Below, one piece after another: positions 1 to 6,496 of a stretch of DNA of 6,624 bases. The first letter of the stretch is position 1. Each line of letters opens with the position of its first letter. The notes beneath the pieces are model-generated. The model did not search any database. It was not told the DNA's origin and saw only the letters and a program-made list of their open reading frames with translations. Both the position numbers and the translations under genes were made by a program. Origin of the DNA: Magnetococcales bacterium. GTDB lineage: Bacteria; Pseudomonadota; Magnetococcia; Magnetococcales; JADFYX01. The stretch spans positions 1 through 6,624 of the forward strand of contig JADFYX010000137.1 in the NCBI GenBank assembly GCA_015232795.1. Direction: 5' to 3'.

Positions 1-329
1 AGGGTTTTTCAGTGGTCAAAATACTCTCATAGGAGCATAGGTTGGGGTGTCTACGTTTGAAGTCACCGATTCAGGTTTACTATTAGTTTGAAATTACCAA
101 CGCAAGATATAGCTACAGGAAAATAATAATTAATTTGGAATCTCACTATAAGAGTAAAAATTGCGAATGATGTATACAGTAGCCAAAAACTGCACAAACG
201 AAATTAAGAAAACCCCAGAGGTTATTTACAACTATTAAAATAACAAAAAAATATTAACTATATACTTCCAAATTTGAAGGTAATGCCTATACAATGGATT
301 ATTATTAAGTAACCAATAGAGGTAAGATC
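1..329. other. AT-rich leader region upstream of the ThDP enzyme gene; no gene supported
   Basis: No convincing coding region is seen. The + frame from base 1 is open for 19 codons and stops at 58-60; it could be the tail of an upstream gene but is too short to judge. A 23-codon ORF (167-238, beginning with two ATG codons) lacks a well-placed ribosome binding site and is not rich in branched-chain amino acids, so it gives no support for an attenuator. A weak sigma70-like pair, TTGAAG (274-279) and GATTAT (297-302) with 17-nt spacing, lies just ahead of the gene, matching consensus at 4 of 6 bases in each box. The clear signal is the ribosome binding site AGAGGT (318-323), 6 nt before the ATG at 330. 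Confidence 0.5.
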
Positions 330-1982
330 ATGAACACAATGACAAAAGCATCAGATCTGCTTGTGCGCTCCTTGGAGGCAGAAGGTGTATCATATATTTT
401 TGCCGTACCTGGAGAAGAAAACCTCGATCTTGTTGAATCCTTAAGAACATCAAAAATTAAGTTGATATTAACCCGTCACGAACAGGGAGCCGGATTTATG
501 GCTGCCACTTATGGTCGTTTGACTGGAAAAGCCGGGGTATGTATGGCTACCCTTGGGCCTGGGGCCACAAATTTTGCTACACCCGCAGCCTATGCCCATT
601 TGGGCGGTATGCCTCTCATTATGATCACCGGACAGAAGCCCATTAAAAAGTCAAAACAGGGGCAGTTCCAAATAATTGATGTAGTTGGTCTGTTTGACCC
701 AATTTGTAAAATGTCCAAACAGATTGTCCACGGCAATACTATTCCGGCGTTGGTGCGAGAAGCATTCCGTATAGCTGAAGAGGAACGACCCGGTGCTGTA
801 CTGTTGGAGCTACCTGAAGATATTGCTGCTGAAGATACTGACGCACCAGTTCTAGCACCCCACACACGTCATTATGCTGTTGCCGATGAGGCTGTACTTG
901 AAGAGGCTACAAATCTTATAAAAAATGCCAAAATGCCCCTAATTCTAATTGGTGCCGGGGCAAACCGAAGAGATGCACAGCGTACTCTCAGTAATTTTGT
1001 CCATACTACGGGAATTCCATTTTTCAATACCCAAATGGGTAAAGGTGTTGTGGATGAACGTTCCGAAATCTTCATGGGTACGGCTGCTCTCTCCTCTGGG
1101 GATTACCTACACTGCGCAATCGACCGTGCGGATTTAATAATCAACATAGGCCATGATGTCATCGAAAAACCACCATTTTTCATGGAATATGGTGGTAAAC
1201 AGGTTATCCATATAAATTACAAATCTGCTAAAGTGGATCAGGTATATTTTCCTCAGGTTGAAGTAGTTGGCGATCTTGCCCGCTCAATAGAAAGGCTAAA
1301 CGAAAAACTTGGTGGCGAGGTAAAATTTGACAGGTCATATTTTATAAGAATTAAGGAAGACGTTGAAATCCACATGAAACATTGTATGGATGATTCTCGT
1401 TTTCCAATTGTTCCCCAACGTATAGTTGGTGATACCAGAAAGGTAATGGGTGACAAAGATATCATAGCACTTGATAACGGTATATATAAACTCTGGTTTG
1501 CCCGAAACTATAAAGCCTATCATCCCAACACCGTACTATTGGATAACGCCCTTGCCACCATGGGAGCTGGACTATCTTCCGCCATGATGGCTGCAATGTT
1601 ACACCCTGATAGACGGGTTATGGCTATATGTGGTGATGGTGGGTTTATGATGAACTCTCAAGAGTTGGAAACTGCTGTTAGGTTAGGACTTAACCTTGTT
1701 GTTACCGTTTTGAATGATGGCTCCTATGGTATGATTCGTTGGAAGCAACAAGCTGCTGGTTTTGCTGATTATGGGTTAACATATAATAATCCTGATTTTG
1801 TAATGTATGCCACAAGCTATGGGGCTATCGGACACCGGGTTGAGGCGGTAGATGACCTTATACCTACCCTGGAAAAAGCCTTTAAGGCTGGAGGTGTACA
1901 TCTGGTAGATGTACCTGTTGACTATTCTGAAAACCAGAAAGTCTTAATCGATGAACTTGAGCAAAAGACCTGTTTATTATGA
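330..1982 (+). CDS. Acetolactate synthase-family thiamine-diphosphate enzyme (large/catalytic subunit type)
   Basis: This is a 550-residue ThDP-dependent enzyme of the acetolactate synthase/pyruvate decarboxylase superfamily, at the usual full length. It shows the three-domain order: N-terminal PYR domain (about 5-170), central domain (about 190-325) and C-terminal PP domain (about 365-535). E51 in TRHEQGA fits the catalytic glutamate that activates the cofactor. GDGG at 435-438 followed by N462-D-G forms the ThDP/Mg2+ motif, and GMIRW at 467-471 matches the conserved region with an active-site tryptophan in acetolactate synthases. Family members condense two pyruvates to acetolactate or decarboxylate other 2-oxo acids; the true substrate cannot be read from sequence. 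No small regulatory subunit or other ilv gene is nearby, which argues against a standard branched-chain biosynthetic role. The start is supported by AGAGGT 6 nt upstream. Its TGA overlaps the ATG of the downstream dehydrogenase, implying translational coupling. The fold and family are secure; the reaction is inferred. Confidence 0.93.
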   Translation: MNTMTKASDLLVRSLEAEGVSYIFAVPGEENLDLVESLRTSKIKLILTRHEQGAGFMAATYGRLTGKAGVCMATLGPGATNFATPAAYAHLGGMPLIMITGQKPIKKSKQGQFQIIDVVGLFDPICKMSKQIVHGNTIPALVREAFRIAEEERPGAVLLELPEDIAAEDTDAPVLAPHTRHYAVADEAVLEEATNLIKNAKMPLILIGAGANRRDAQRTLSNFVHTTGIPFFNTQMGKGVVDERSEIFMGTAALSSGDYLHCAIDRADLIINIGHDVIEKPPFFMEYGGKQVIHINYKSAKVDQVYFPQVEVVGDLARSIERLNEKLGGEVKFDRSYFIRIKEDVEIHMKHCMDDSRFPIVPQRIVGDTRKVMGDKDIIALDNGIYKLWFARNYKAYHPNTVLLDNALATMGAGLSSAMMAAMLHPDRRVMAICGDGGFMMNSQELETAVRLGLNLVVTVLNDGSYGMIRWKQQAAGFADYGLTYNNPDFVMYATSYGAIGHRVEAVDDLIPTLEKAFKAGGVHLVDVPVDYSENQKVLIDELEQKTCLL

Positions 1983-3379
1983 ACGACACAACACAACCCC
2001 CAGAACTAGAAGTTGTTAATCCATTTGACCTGAATGTTATTGGCTCCGTACCCCTGACCTCTTGGGAAACAGTGGATGGCTATCTGGAAACCGCGCATAA
2101 TCTATTTCGCAAACGCTCTAACTGGCTACCAACCTACAAGCGTATTGAGGTTCTCAATAAAGCTGCCAAAATTATGCAAGAACGGGCCGAAGAGCTTGCA
2201 TATCAAATAGCTAGCGAAGGGGGAAAACCCCTTAGAGATGCTCGTGTAGAGGTAACACGGGCCATAGATGGGGTGGGGCTATGCACAAAAGAGCTTTCCC
2301 ATATGAGCGGTAGAGAGATACCCATGGATCTAACAGCCGCTGGGGCTGGGCGCATAGCCTTTTGTAGCCGGGAACCCATAGGACCAGTTGTTGCCGTTTC
2401 GGCCTTTAACCACCCTCTAAATCTAATAGTCCATCAGGTTGCCCCTGCTGTAGCAGTTGGTTGCCCAGTACTTATTAAACCGGCAGGAGATACCCCTCTT
2501 TCATGTAAAACTTTTGTCGATATTCTTTACGAAGCTGGACTACCAGAGGAGTGGTGCCGATTTGTTGCCTGTGATAATGCCACGGCTCAACAAATGATCA
2601 CAGATTCTCGTGTAGCATTTTTCTCTTTTATTGGCTCTGGACAGGTGGGATGGATGCTACGTTCGAAACTGGCCCCCGGCACACGTTGTGCTTTAGAACA
2701 TGGTGGTGCAGCCCCTGTAATTATTGATTCCAGTGCCAACTTAACAACCATGCTGCCCAGCTTGATCAAAGGAGGCTTTTACCATTCAGGTCAAGTTTGT
2801 GTATCTGTGCAACGAATTTTTGCACCCGAAGATTTTGCTAATGAATTGGCCCAATATCTAGGGGAGAGCACAAAAAAACTCATTGTCGGTGATGCAATAA
2901 ATGAAGAGACAGACTGTGGACCACTAATCCGCCCCAATGAAGTAGACCGGGTTGCTGAGTGGATTGATGAGGCAAAACAGAGTGGTGCACAGGTTTTATC
3001 TGGTGGCAATAAACTTGGCAATACCACCTACGAACCAACAGTATTATTAAACCCTGCACCTGATGCTAAAGTCTCTACCCAAGAGATATTCGGCCCGGCT
3101 ATTTGTGTTTATAGTTATGTTTCCATAGAAGAAGCAATAGCAAGAGCAAACAGTTTACCCTTTGCATTTCAAGCATCTGTATTTACCAAAAACCTTGATG
3201 TTGCCATGAAAACTGTAAGAGAACTTGACGCAACGGCAGTAATGGTCAACGACCACACCGCTTTTCGGGTAGATTGGATGCCCTTTGCCGGGCGCAGAGA
3301 GTCTGGTTACAACACTGGTGGCATTGGATATACAATGCACGACATGACTCAAGACAAAATGGCTGTTATTAAACTATAA
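1979..3379 (+). CDS. NAD(P)-dependent aldehyde dehydrogenase
   Basis: This 466-residue soluble ALDH-superfamily enzyme oxidises an aldehyde to its acid. N144 in FNHPLN fits the oxyanion asparagine, K167 in KPAGDTP the cofactor-binding lysine, and GSGQVG at 219-224 the Rossmann-type GSxxxG loop. E240 in LEHGG is the general base, C274 in GQVC the nucleophile, and E369/F371 in EIFGP contact the nicotinamide ribose. All catalytic residues are present. The C-terminal pattern PFAGRRESG...GIGYTM resembles lactaldehyde/glyceraldehyde-3-phosphate (non-phosphorylating) type ALDHs more than betaine-aldehyde or ALDH2-like enzymes. The position that is glutamate in many NAD-preferring ALDHs (KPAE) is G170 here, so coenzyme preference is open. 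The ATG overlaps the stop of the ThDP-enzyme gene by 4 nt (ATGA), strongly suggesting one operon and linked reactions. The stop lies 9 nt before the intergenic palindrome. The aldehyde substrate is unknown; an aldehyde released by the upstream enzyme is a reasonable guess. Confidence 0.94.
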   Translation: MNDTTQPPELEVVNPFDLNVIGSVPLTSWETVDGYLETAHNLFRKRSNWLPTYKRIEVLNKAAKIMQERAEELAYQIASEGGKPLRDARVEVTRAIDGVGLCTKELSHMSGREIPMDLTAAGAGRIAFCSREPIGPVVAVSAFNHPLNLIVHQVAPAVAVGCPVLIKPAGDTPLSCKTFVDILYEAGLPEEWCRFVACDNATAQQMITDSRVAFFSFIGSGQVGWMLRSKLAPGTRCALEHGGAAPVIIDSSANLTTMLPSLIKGGFYHSGQVCVSVQRIFAPEDFANELAQYLGESTKKLIVGDAINEETDCGPLIRPNEVDRVAEWIDEAKQSGAQVLSGGNKLGNTTYEPTVLLNPAPDAKVSTQEIFGPAICVYSYVSIEEAIARANSLPFAFQASVFTKNLDVAMKTVRELDATAVMVNDHTAFRVDWMPFAGRRESGYNTGGIGYTMHDMTQDKMAVIKL

Positions 3380-3388
3380 CCGTTTTAA

Positions 3389-3432
3389 ATTTTAACTGTA
3401 GGAGAGAGCAAGCTCACTCCTACAGTTAAAAT
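3389..3432. repeat. Long perfect palindrome between convergent genes (REP-like hairpin, possible bidirectional terminator)
   Basis: The arms ATTTTAACTGTAGGAG (3389-3404) and its exact reverse complement (3417-3432) form a 16-bp stem. Inside it, after one A/A mismatch, GAG (3406-3408) pairs with CTC (3413-3415) around a CAAG loop. It lies 9 nt after the ALDH stop and 16 nt after the stop of the opposite-strand membrane protein gene, so it is placed to end or protect both mRNAs. Neither strand has a proper U-tract after the stem: + reads AATAATATTG and - reads TTTAAAACGG. A classical intrinsic terminator is therefore not clear. The core GTAGGAG...AGCAAGCTC...CTCCTAC strongly resembles the short palindromic REP elements common between genes in Pseudomonas and related bacteria. 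Only one copy is in this window, so repeat status is inferred. Confidence 0.7.
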
Positions 3433-3448
3433 AATAATATTGCTATCT

Positions 3449-4069
3449 TTATGGCATCCAATCCATAAAGTCTCCCATACGGTTCATTGTGGGAGACACA
3501 CTTCTGGTCATGCCTCTTAGGTCATAACTCATCATGCTGGTATTATTTGTGATAATCGCCATATTGGCACTCATGCTTGCCATATTTTGGGTCATGTTAT
3601 GCATATCTGTACCCATCTTTGGCATTGTCGACAGCATCTCTTGTATGCCTTGCAGTTTAGAGAGGTGAAGAATAAAATTATCAATATTATTCAAAGATTT
3701 TTCACTTGTCGAATCTGTTAAAATTGTGTCTACAGAAGCAATGATATTATCAATTCTTTCAATTGGGGTTTTGCCAGTTTGAGGATCTTTCTCATTCAAA
3801 GAGGTAAGCATGGAACTAGTCTGTTTCATGATGTTATTCATGCTGTCCATATCCTCCTTTAGCTCCTTAATGGTATTGGTAGCCTCTGCTTTAACCACCC
3901 ACTCTACCCCCATAAACAAAATCAAAGACAATACACAGACAAAAAGCACTGTCCCATGTCTTAAAAGTCTCTCTAAACGTAAAGTTCTTTTTTCTGATCT
4001 TTCAACCAATTTAGTCAAGTCAGCCACACTCTGTTGTAAAAGATCATTTTCACTCTTTACATTTTCCAT
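3449..4069 (-). CDS. Unknown single-pass membrane protein with methionine-rich heptad coiled coil
   Basis: I do not recognise a named family. From the ATG at 4069 the protein has 206 residues. A charged N-terminal helix (about 1-37, ending in an arginine-rich stretch) precedes one hydrophobic segment at about 39-59. The positive charge before it suggests a cytoplasmic N-terminus and a periplasmic bulk. After the membrane, hydrophobic residues at 67, 70, 74, 77 and 81 give a short heptad pattern. The C-terminal 62 residues hold 15 methionines, eight of them at 145, 149, 152, 156, 159, 163, 166 and 170: an exact alternating 4-3 spacing expected for coiled-coil core positions. The pattern continues with less regular residues to the end. 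The frame is also open from a TTG at 4084, but that has no ribosome binding site, whereas GGATGA lies 7 nt before the ATG. The gene starts 18 nt after the trpB2 stop and is probably co-transcribed with it. It could be a scaffold, an oligomerising membrane anchor or, less likely, a methionine-based metal binder. Confidence 0.8.
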   Translation of the reverse strand: MENVKSENDLLQQSVADLTKLVERSEKRTLRLERLLRHGTVLFVCVLSLILFMGVEWVVKAEATNTIKELKEDMDSMNNIMKQTSSMLTSLNEKDPQTGKTPIERIDNIIASVDTILTDSTSEKSLNNIDNFILHLSKLQGIQEMLSTMPKMGTDMHNMTQNMASMSANMAIITNNTSMMSYDLRGMTRSVSPTMNRMGDFMDWMP

Positions 4070-4076
4070 ATTTTTA

Positions 4077-4082
4077 TCATCC
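4077..4082 (-). promoter_or_regulatory. Ribosome binding site deciding the start of the Met-rich membrane protein
   Basis: GGATGA on the - strand ends 7 nt before the ATG at 4069. The upstream TTG at 4084 in the same frame has no purine-rich site before it, so the ATG is the better start; the TTG would add only five residues. Confidence 0.5.
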
Positions 4083-4087
4083 AATTA

Positions 4088-5440
4088 TTAAGGGTTTTTA
4101 GGTAGACGAGACAGAGCATCTTTAATGGCCTCTTCTGGATATTCGTAATCTTCTAGCTCTCCTGCAAAATATTTATCGTAGGAGGCCATATCAAAATGAC
4201 CATGACCAGACAAGGTAAAGAAGATGGTTTTTTCCTCCCCACTCTCTTTACAGACCAACGCCTCATCAATAGCAGCCCGTATAGCGTGGCAGGATTCAGG
4301 TGCAGGGATAATACCTTCGGCTTTGGCAAATTGAACTCCAGCCTCAAAGGTTGCCAACTGCTGGACAGAACGGGCCTCTATTATTCCCTCATGTACCAAC
4401 TGCGATAGTAGAGCCGACTCACCGTGATAACGGAGTCCACCAGCATGGATACTAGGGGGCATAAAATTGCTACCCAAAGTGTACATTAAGGTTTGTGGGG
4501 TTAAGTTGGCTGTATCACCATAATCATAGGCATAGTGGCCCCGTGTCATGGTTGGACAAGATGCTGGTTCTACCCCTATGAGACGAATATCCTTACCAGC
4601 AGCCTTATCAGCCAAAAATGGAAAGGCGGTCCCGGCAAAGTTGGAGCCACCACCACAACAACCGATAATGATATCAGGATAGTCTCCCGCTTTTTCAAAC
4701 TGTTTTTTAGACTCCAGACCTATCACAGTCTGATGCAGCAAAACATGGTTTAAAACCGACCCTAATGCGTAGTTGGTATCAGCATTAGTTGCTGCCTCTT
4801 CTACCGCCTCAGAGATAGCCAGACCAAGAGAACCAGGATTATTGGGATCTAGGGCTAAAGCCGCACGTCCAGCATTTGTCATATTGGTCGGGCTGGCAAA
4901 AACCTCTGCACCCCATGTCTCCATCATTGAACGGCGAAACGGCTTTTGACCATAGCTAACCTTCACCATATAGACACGCACATCAAGGCCAAACATCTGC
5001 CCTGCAAGAGCCATTGAAGAGCCCCACTGACCTGCTCCGGTTTCCGTGGCAATCCGCTTTATACCTGCCTGTTTATTATAATAAGCTTGGGGTATGGCGG
5101 TGTTTGGTTTGTGGGATCCAGCAGGACTGACCCCCTCATATTTATAATAAATTTTAGCAGGTGTTCCCAACATTTTTTCCAGACGCACAGCCCGTTTCAT
5201 TGGAGCTGGTCGCCAAAGAGCATAAATTTCTCTTACAGCTTCCGGTATTTCAATCCACCTCTGGGGTGACATCTCTTGCTGTATGAGAGCCTCGGGAAAT
5301 ATTGCCAATAACGCATCAGGAGAAATTGGTTTACCATCCGGCCCCAATGGGGGAGCTGGGGGAGTTGGTAAATCAGGAATAACATTATACCAATGGGTTG
5401 GAATTTCTGACTCTTCAAGTAAAAATGTTGTTTTAGTCAT
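4088..5440 (-). CDS. trpB2: Tryptophan synthase beta chain, TrpB2 type (PLP enzyme)
   Basis: This PLP-dependent enzyme has 450 residues from the ATG at 5440. TrpB-type enzymes join indole and L-serine to make L-tryptophan in the cytoplasm. Numbered from this start, K111 in GSHKPNTA fits the lysine that holds PLP. E133 in ETGAGQWG matches the catalytic glutamate region, and GGGSN at 263-267 is the phosphate-binding loop. The proline-rich N-terminal extension (about 24-45), the segment SIHAGGLRYHG at about 330-340, LSGHGHFDM near 410-418 and the length near 450 are hallmarks of TrpB2 rather than classical TrpB1 (about 400 residues). No trpA or other trp gene is in the window. TrpB2 proteins often act without a tight TrpA complex, possibly salvaging free indole. 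The frame stays open to a TTG at 5449, but AAAGGA sits directly against that codon and 9 nt from the ATG, so the ATG is chosen. The gene lies 60 nt after the peptidase gene and 18 nt before the Met-rich protein gene, all on one strand. Confidence 0.95.
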   Translation of the reverse strand: MTKTTFLLEESEIPTHWYNVIPDLPTPPAPPLGPDGKPISPDALLAIFPEALIQQEMSPQRWIEIPEAVREIYALWRPAPMKRAVRLEKMLGTPAKIYYKYEGVSPAGSHKPNTAIPQAYYNKQAGIKRIATETGAGQWGSSMALAGQMFGLDVRVYMVKVSYGQKPFRRSMMETWGAEVFASPTNMTNAGRAALALDPNNPGSLGLAISEAVEEAATNADTNYALGSVLNHVLLHQTVIGLESKKQFEKAGDYPDIIIGCCGGGSNFAGTAFPFLADKAAGKDIRLIGVEPASCPTMTRGHYAYDYGDTANLTPQTLMYTLGSNFMPPSIHAGGLRYHGESALLSQLVHEGIIEARSVQQLATFEAGVQFAKAEGIIPAPESCHAIRAAIDEALVCKESGEEKTIFFTLSGHGHFDMASYDKYFAGELEDYEYPEEAIKDALSRLPKNP

Positions 5441-5449
5441 ATTTATCAA

Positions 5450-5455
5450 TCCTTT
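5450..5455 (-). promoter_or_regulatory. Ribosome binding site deciding the trpB2 start
   Basis: AAAGGA on the - strand, within TTAAAGGA, ends 9 nt before the ATG at 5440. It abuts the alternative TTG at 5449 with no spacing, which rules that codon out as the likely start. Confidence 0.6.
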
Positions 5456-5500
5456 AACTAGATATTATTGGTCAATATTTTAGGTAATGAATAACTTGAT

Positions 5501-6229
5501 TTAAAGAGCTCTCTTTAAATTGTTTATCCTCTCCTGAGTTGTTGGGTGTGTACTGAGAAAAGGTAAAGATGTCCCTTCTGATTTATTCAACATGCGTTGA
5601 TTGAATTTTATCGCTCCTTGGGGGTTGAATCCTGCAAGTTTCATATATTGCAAACCAAGGGCATCGGCTTCACGCTCCTGATCTCTATCATATTTCCGTT
5701 TTACCAGGGTAACACCAGCATCTGATAGCATTCTTGCCCCAGTTACTCCTGCAACGGAAAGACCAACTCCCACAGCATAACCAAGGACATCCAATCCCCC
5801 ATCTCTATCGCTACTTTCTTGGGAATGCTTTTTTACATTGTGAGCAATTTCATGACAAAAAACAAAGGCAAATTGATCAACATCTTTTTGCAGAAAATCT
5901 AGCATGGCTACGTTGAAAGCTATCATATTGTGTTGCTTGTTACTCCAAGCAAATGCGTTTGGGGTGTCACCTTCCGTTATCATTAAATGGGTTTTTATTT
6001 TGGCTACCTTCTCTATGCGATATTTTATATCTACCATAGAGCGAACCCAATCCCTACTAACAGTGCCAACAATTTCTTTATTACTGTTTTGCAAATTGAT
6101 ATTGGCAAAATTTGAGTGGGCAATCTGCTCAACACTCCAACTTGATGTAGTAGGTGTTGAAGTCGCACAGCCAAAAATCGACAGGACTACTAGAGTAACA
6201 ACAAAAAAAGAGCTTAGTTTAGAATACAT
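5501..6229 (-). CDS. M48-family zinc metallopeptidase, predicted lipoprotein
   Basis: This 242-residue protein is a compact M48 peptidase, in the size range of the short LoiP/YcaL-like envelope members rather than BepA, which carries TPR repeats. Residues 1-20 form a signal peptide ending in a lipobox (IFG before C21), so the mature protein is probably lipid-anchored in the envelope, facing the periplasm. HEIAH at 126-130 supplies two zinc-binding histidines and the catalytic glutamate. E185 in the EREAD motif is the likely third ligand, and H228 in STHP corresponds to the conserved histidine near the active site in BepA-like enzymes. A glycine-rich hydrophobic stretch (about 148-165) separates these motifs, as usual in the family. 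Such peptidases degrade or process misfolded outer-membrane proteins; the substrate here is unknown. The start is chosen because it gives the complete signal peptide, although no strong ribosome binding site precedes it. All key residues are intact. It could head a transcript including trpB2. Confidence 0.92.
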   Translation of the reverse strand: MYSKLSSFFVVTLVVLSIFGCATSTPTTSSWSVEQIAHSNFANINLQNSNKEIVGTVSRDWVRSMVDIKYRIEKVAKIKTHLMITEGDTPNAFAWSNKQHNMIAFNVAMLDFLQKDVDQFAFVFCHEIAHNVKKHSQESSDRDGGLDVLGYAVGVGLSVAGVTGARMLSDAGVTLVKRKYDRDQEREADALGLQYMKLAGFNPQGAIKFNQRMLNKSEGTSLPFLSTHPTTQERINNLKRAL

Positions 6230-6496
6230 AATAAATGTTAAAGAAAATTTTCATATCCTCTTCGTTAGCGCAAGCAACAAACCAATTTTTCAACTACTGT
6301 AAACCTATATTCGGTAGTAATATCAGCCAAGATATTAACAGTGATTATTTTAAAAACAAGTTAATCTTAAAAACGCAACAAATCAGTGATGGTTGATTTT
6401 TGAAAAAGAGGTGTTGGTTGAAAGAAAATAGAATATTGTATATTATCAGAAAGCAAAAGGAAGGTACTTGGTAAATCTAAATTAAAGGTTGACCCC
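6230..6496. promoter_or_regulatory. Divergent intergenic region between the peptidase and zinc-ribbon genes
   Basis: This AT-rich 267-nt region must hold the start signals of both flanking genes. A good promoter is visible only on the + strand (6418-6446). No clear sigma70 boxes were found for the peptidase gene. An imperfect inverted repeat (6329-6339 and 6360-6368, built on ATTAAC/GTTAAT, 20-nt spacer) and two copies of CAGTGAT (6339-6345 and 6384-6390, 45 nt apart) lie between the genes. They could be operator half-sites but are short enough to arise by chance. Confidence 0.4.
6418..6446 (+). promoter_or_regulatory. Sigma70-like promoter for the zinc-ribbon gene
   Basis: TTGAAA (6418-6423) and TATTAT (6441-6446) are separated by exactly 17 nt, and each matches the consensus at 5 of 6 bases. 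Transcription would begin near 6453, leaving a leader of about 44 nt before the ATG at 6497. Confidence 0.55.

Noticed and set aside
1..60. Open + frame of 19 codons at the window edge, possibly the tail of an upstream gene
   Set aside because: It is too short to show a family motif, and equal-length open stretches are expected by chance.
167..238. 23-codon ORF upstream of the ThDP enzyme gene, considered as an attenuation leader peptide
   Set aside because: It has no well-placed ribosome binding site, no run of leucine, valine or isoleucine codons, and no terminator/antiterminator hairpin pair after it.
330..1982. Calling the ThDP enzyme a biosynthetic IlvB or a catabolic AlsS by name
   Set aside because: No regulatory subunit, acetolactate decarboxylase or ilv neighbour is present, and the linked aldehyde dehydrogenase fits neither role well.
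3810..4091. 93-residue + strand frame opposite the Met-rich membrane protein gene
   Set aside because: It mirrors the coding frame of a gene with better start signals and a coherent domain pattern, and it has no recognisable motif.
6217..6252. Short ORF on the - strand (ATG at 6252) overlapping the peptidase start in another frame, with AGAGGA just before it
   Set aside because: The purine-rich site is only 1-2 nt from that ATG, too close for initiation, and the 11-residue product shows no recognisable feature.
5904..6302. 132-residue + strand frame opposite the peptidase N-terminal half
   Set aside because: It is antisense to a gene with intact zinc-peptidase motifs and a signal peptide, so it is a shadow frame.
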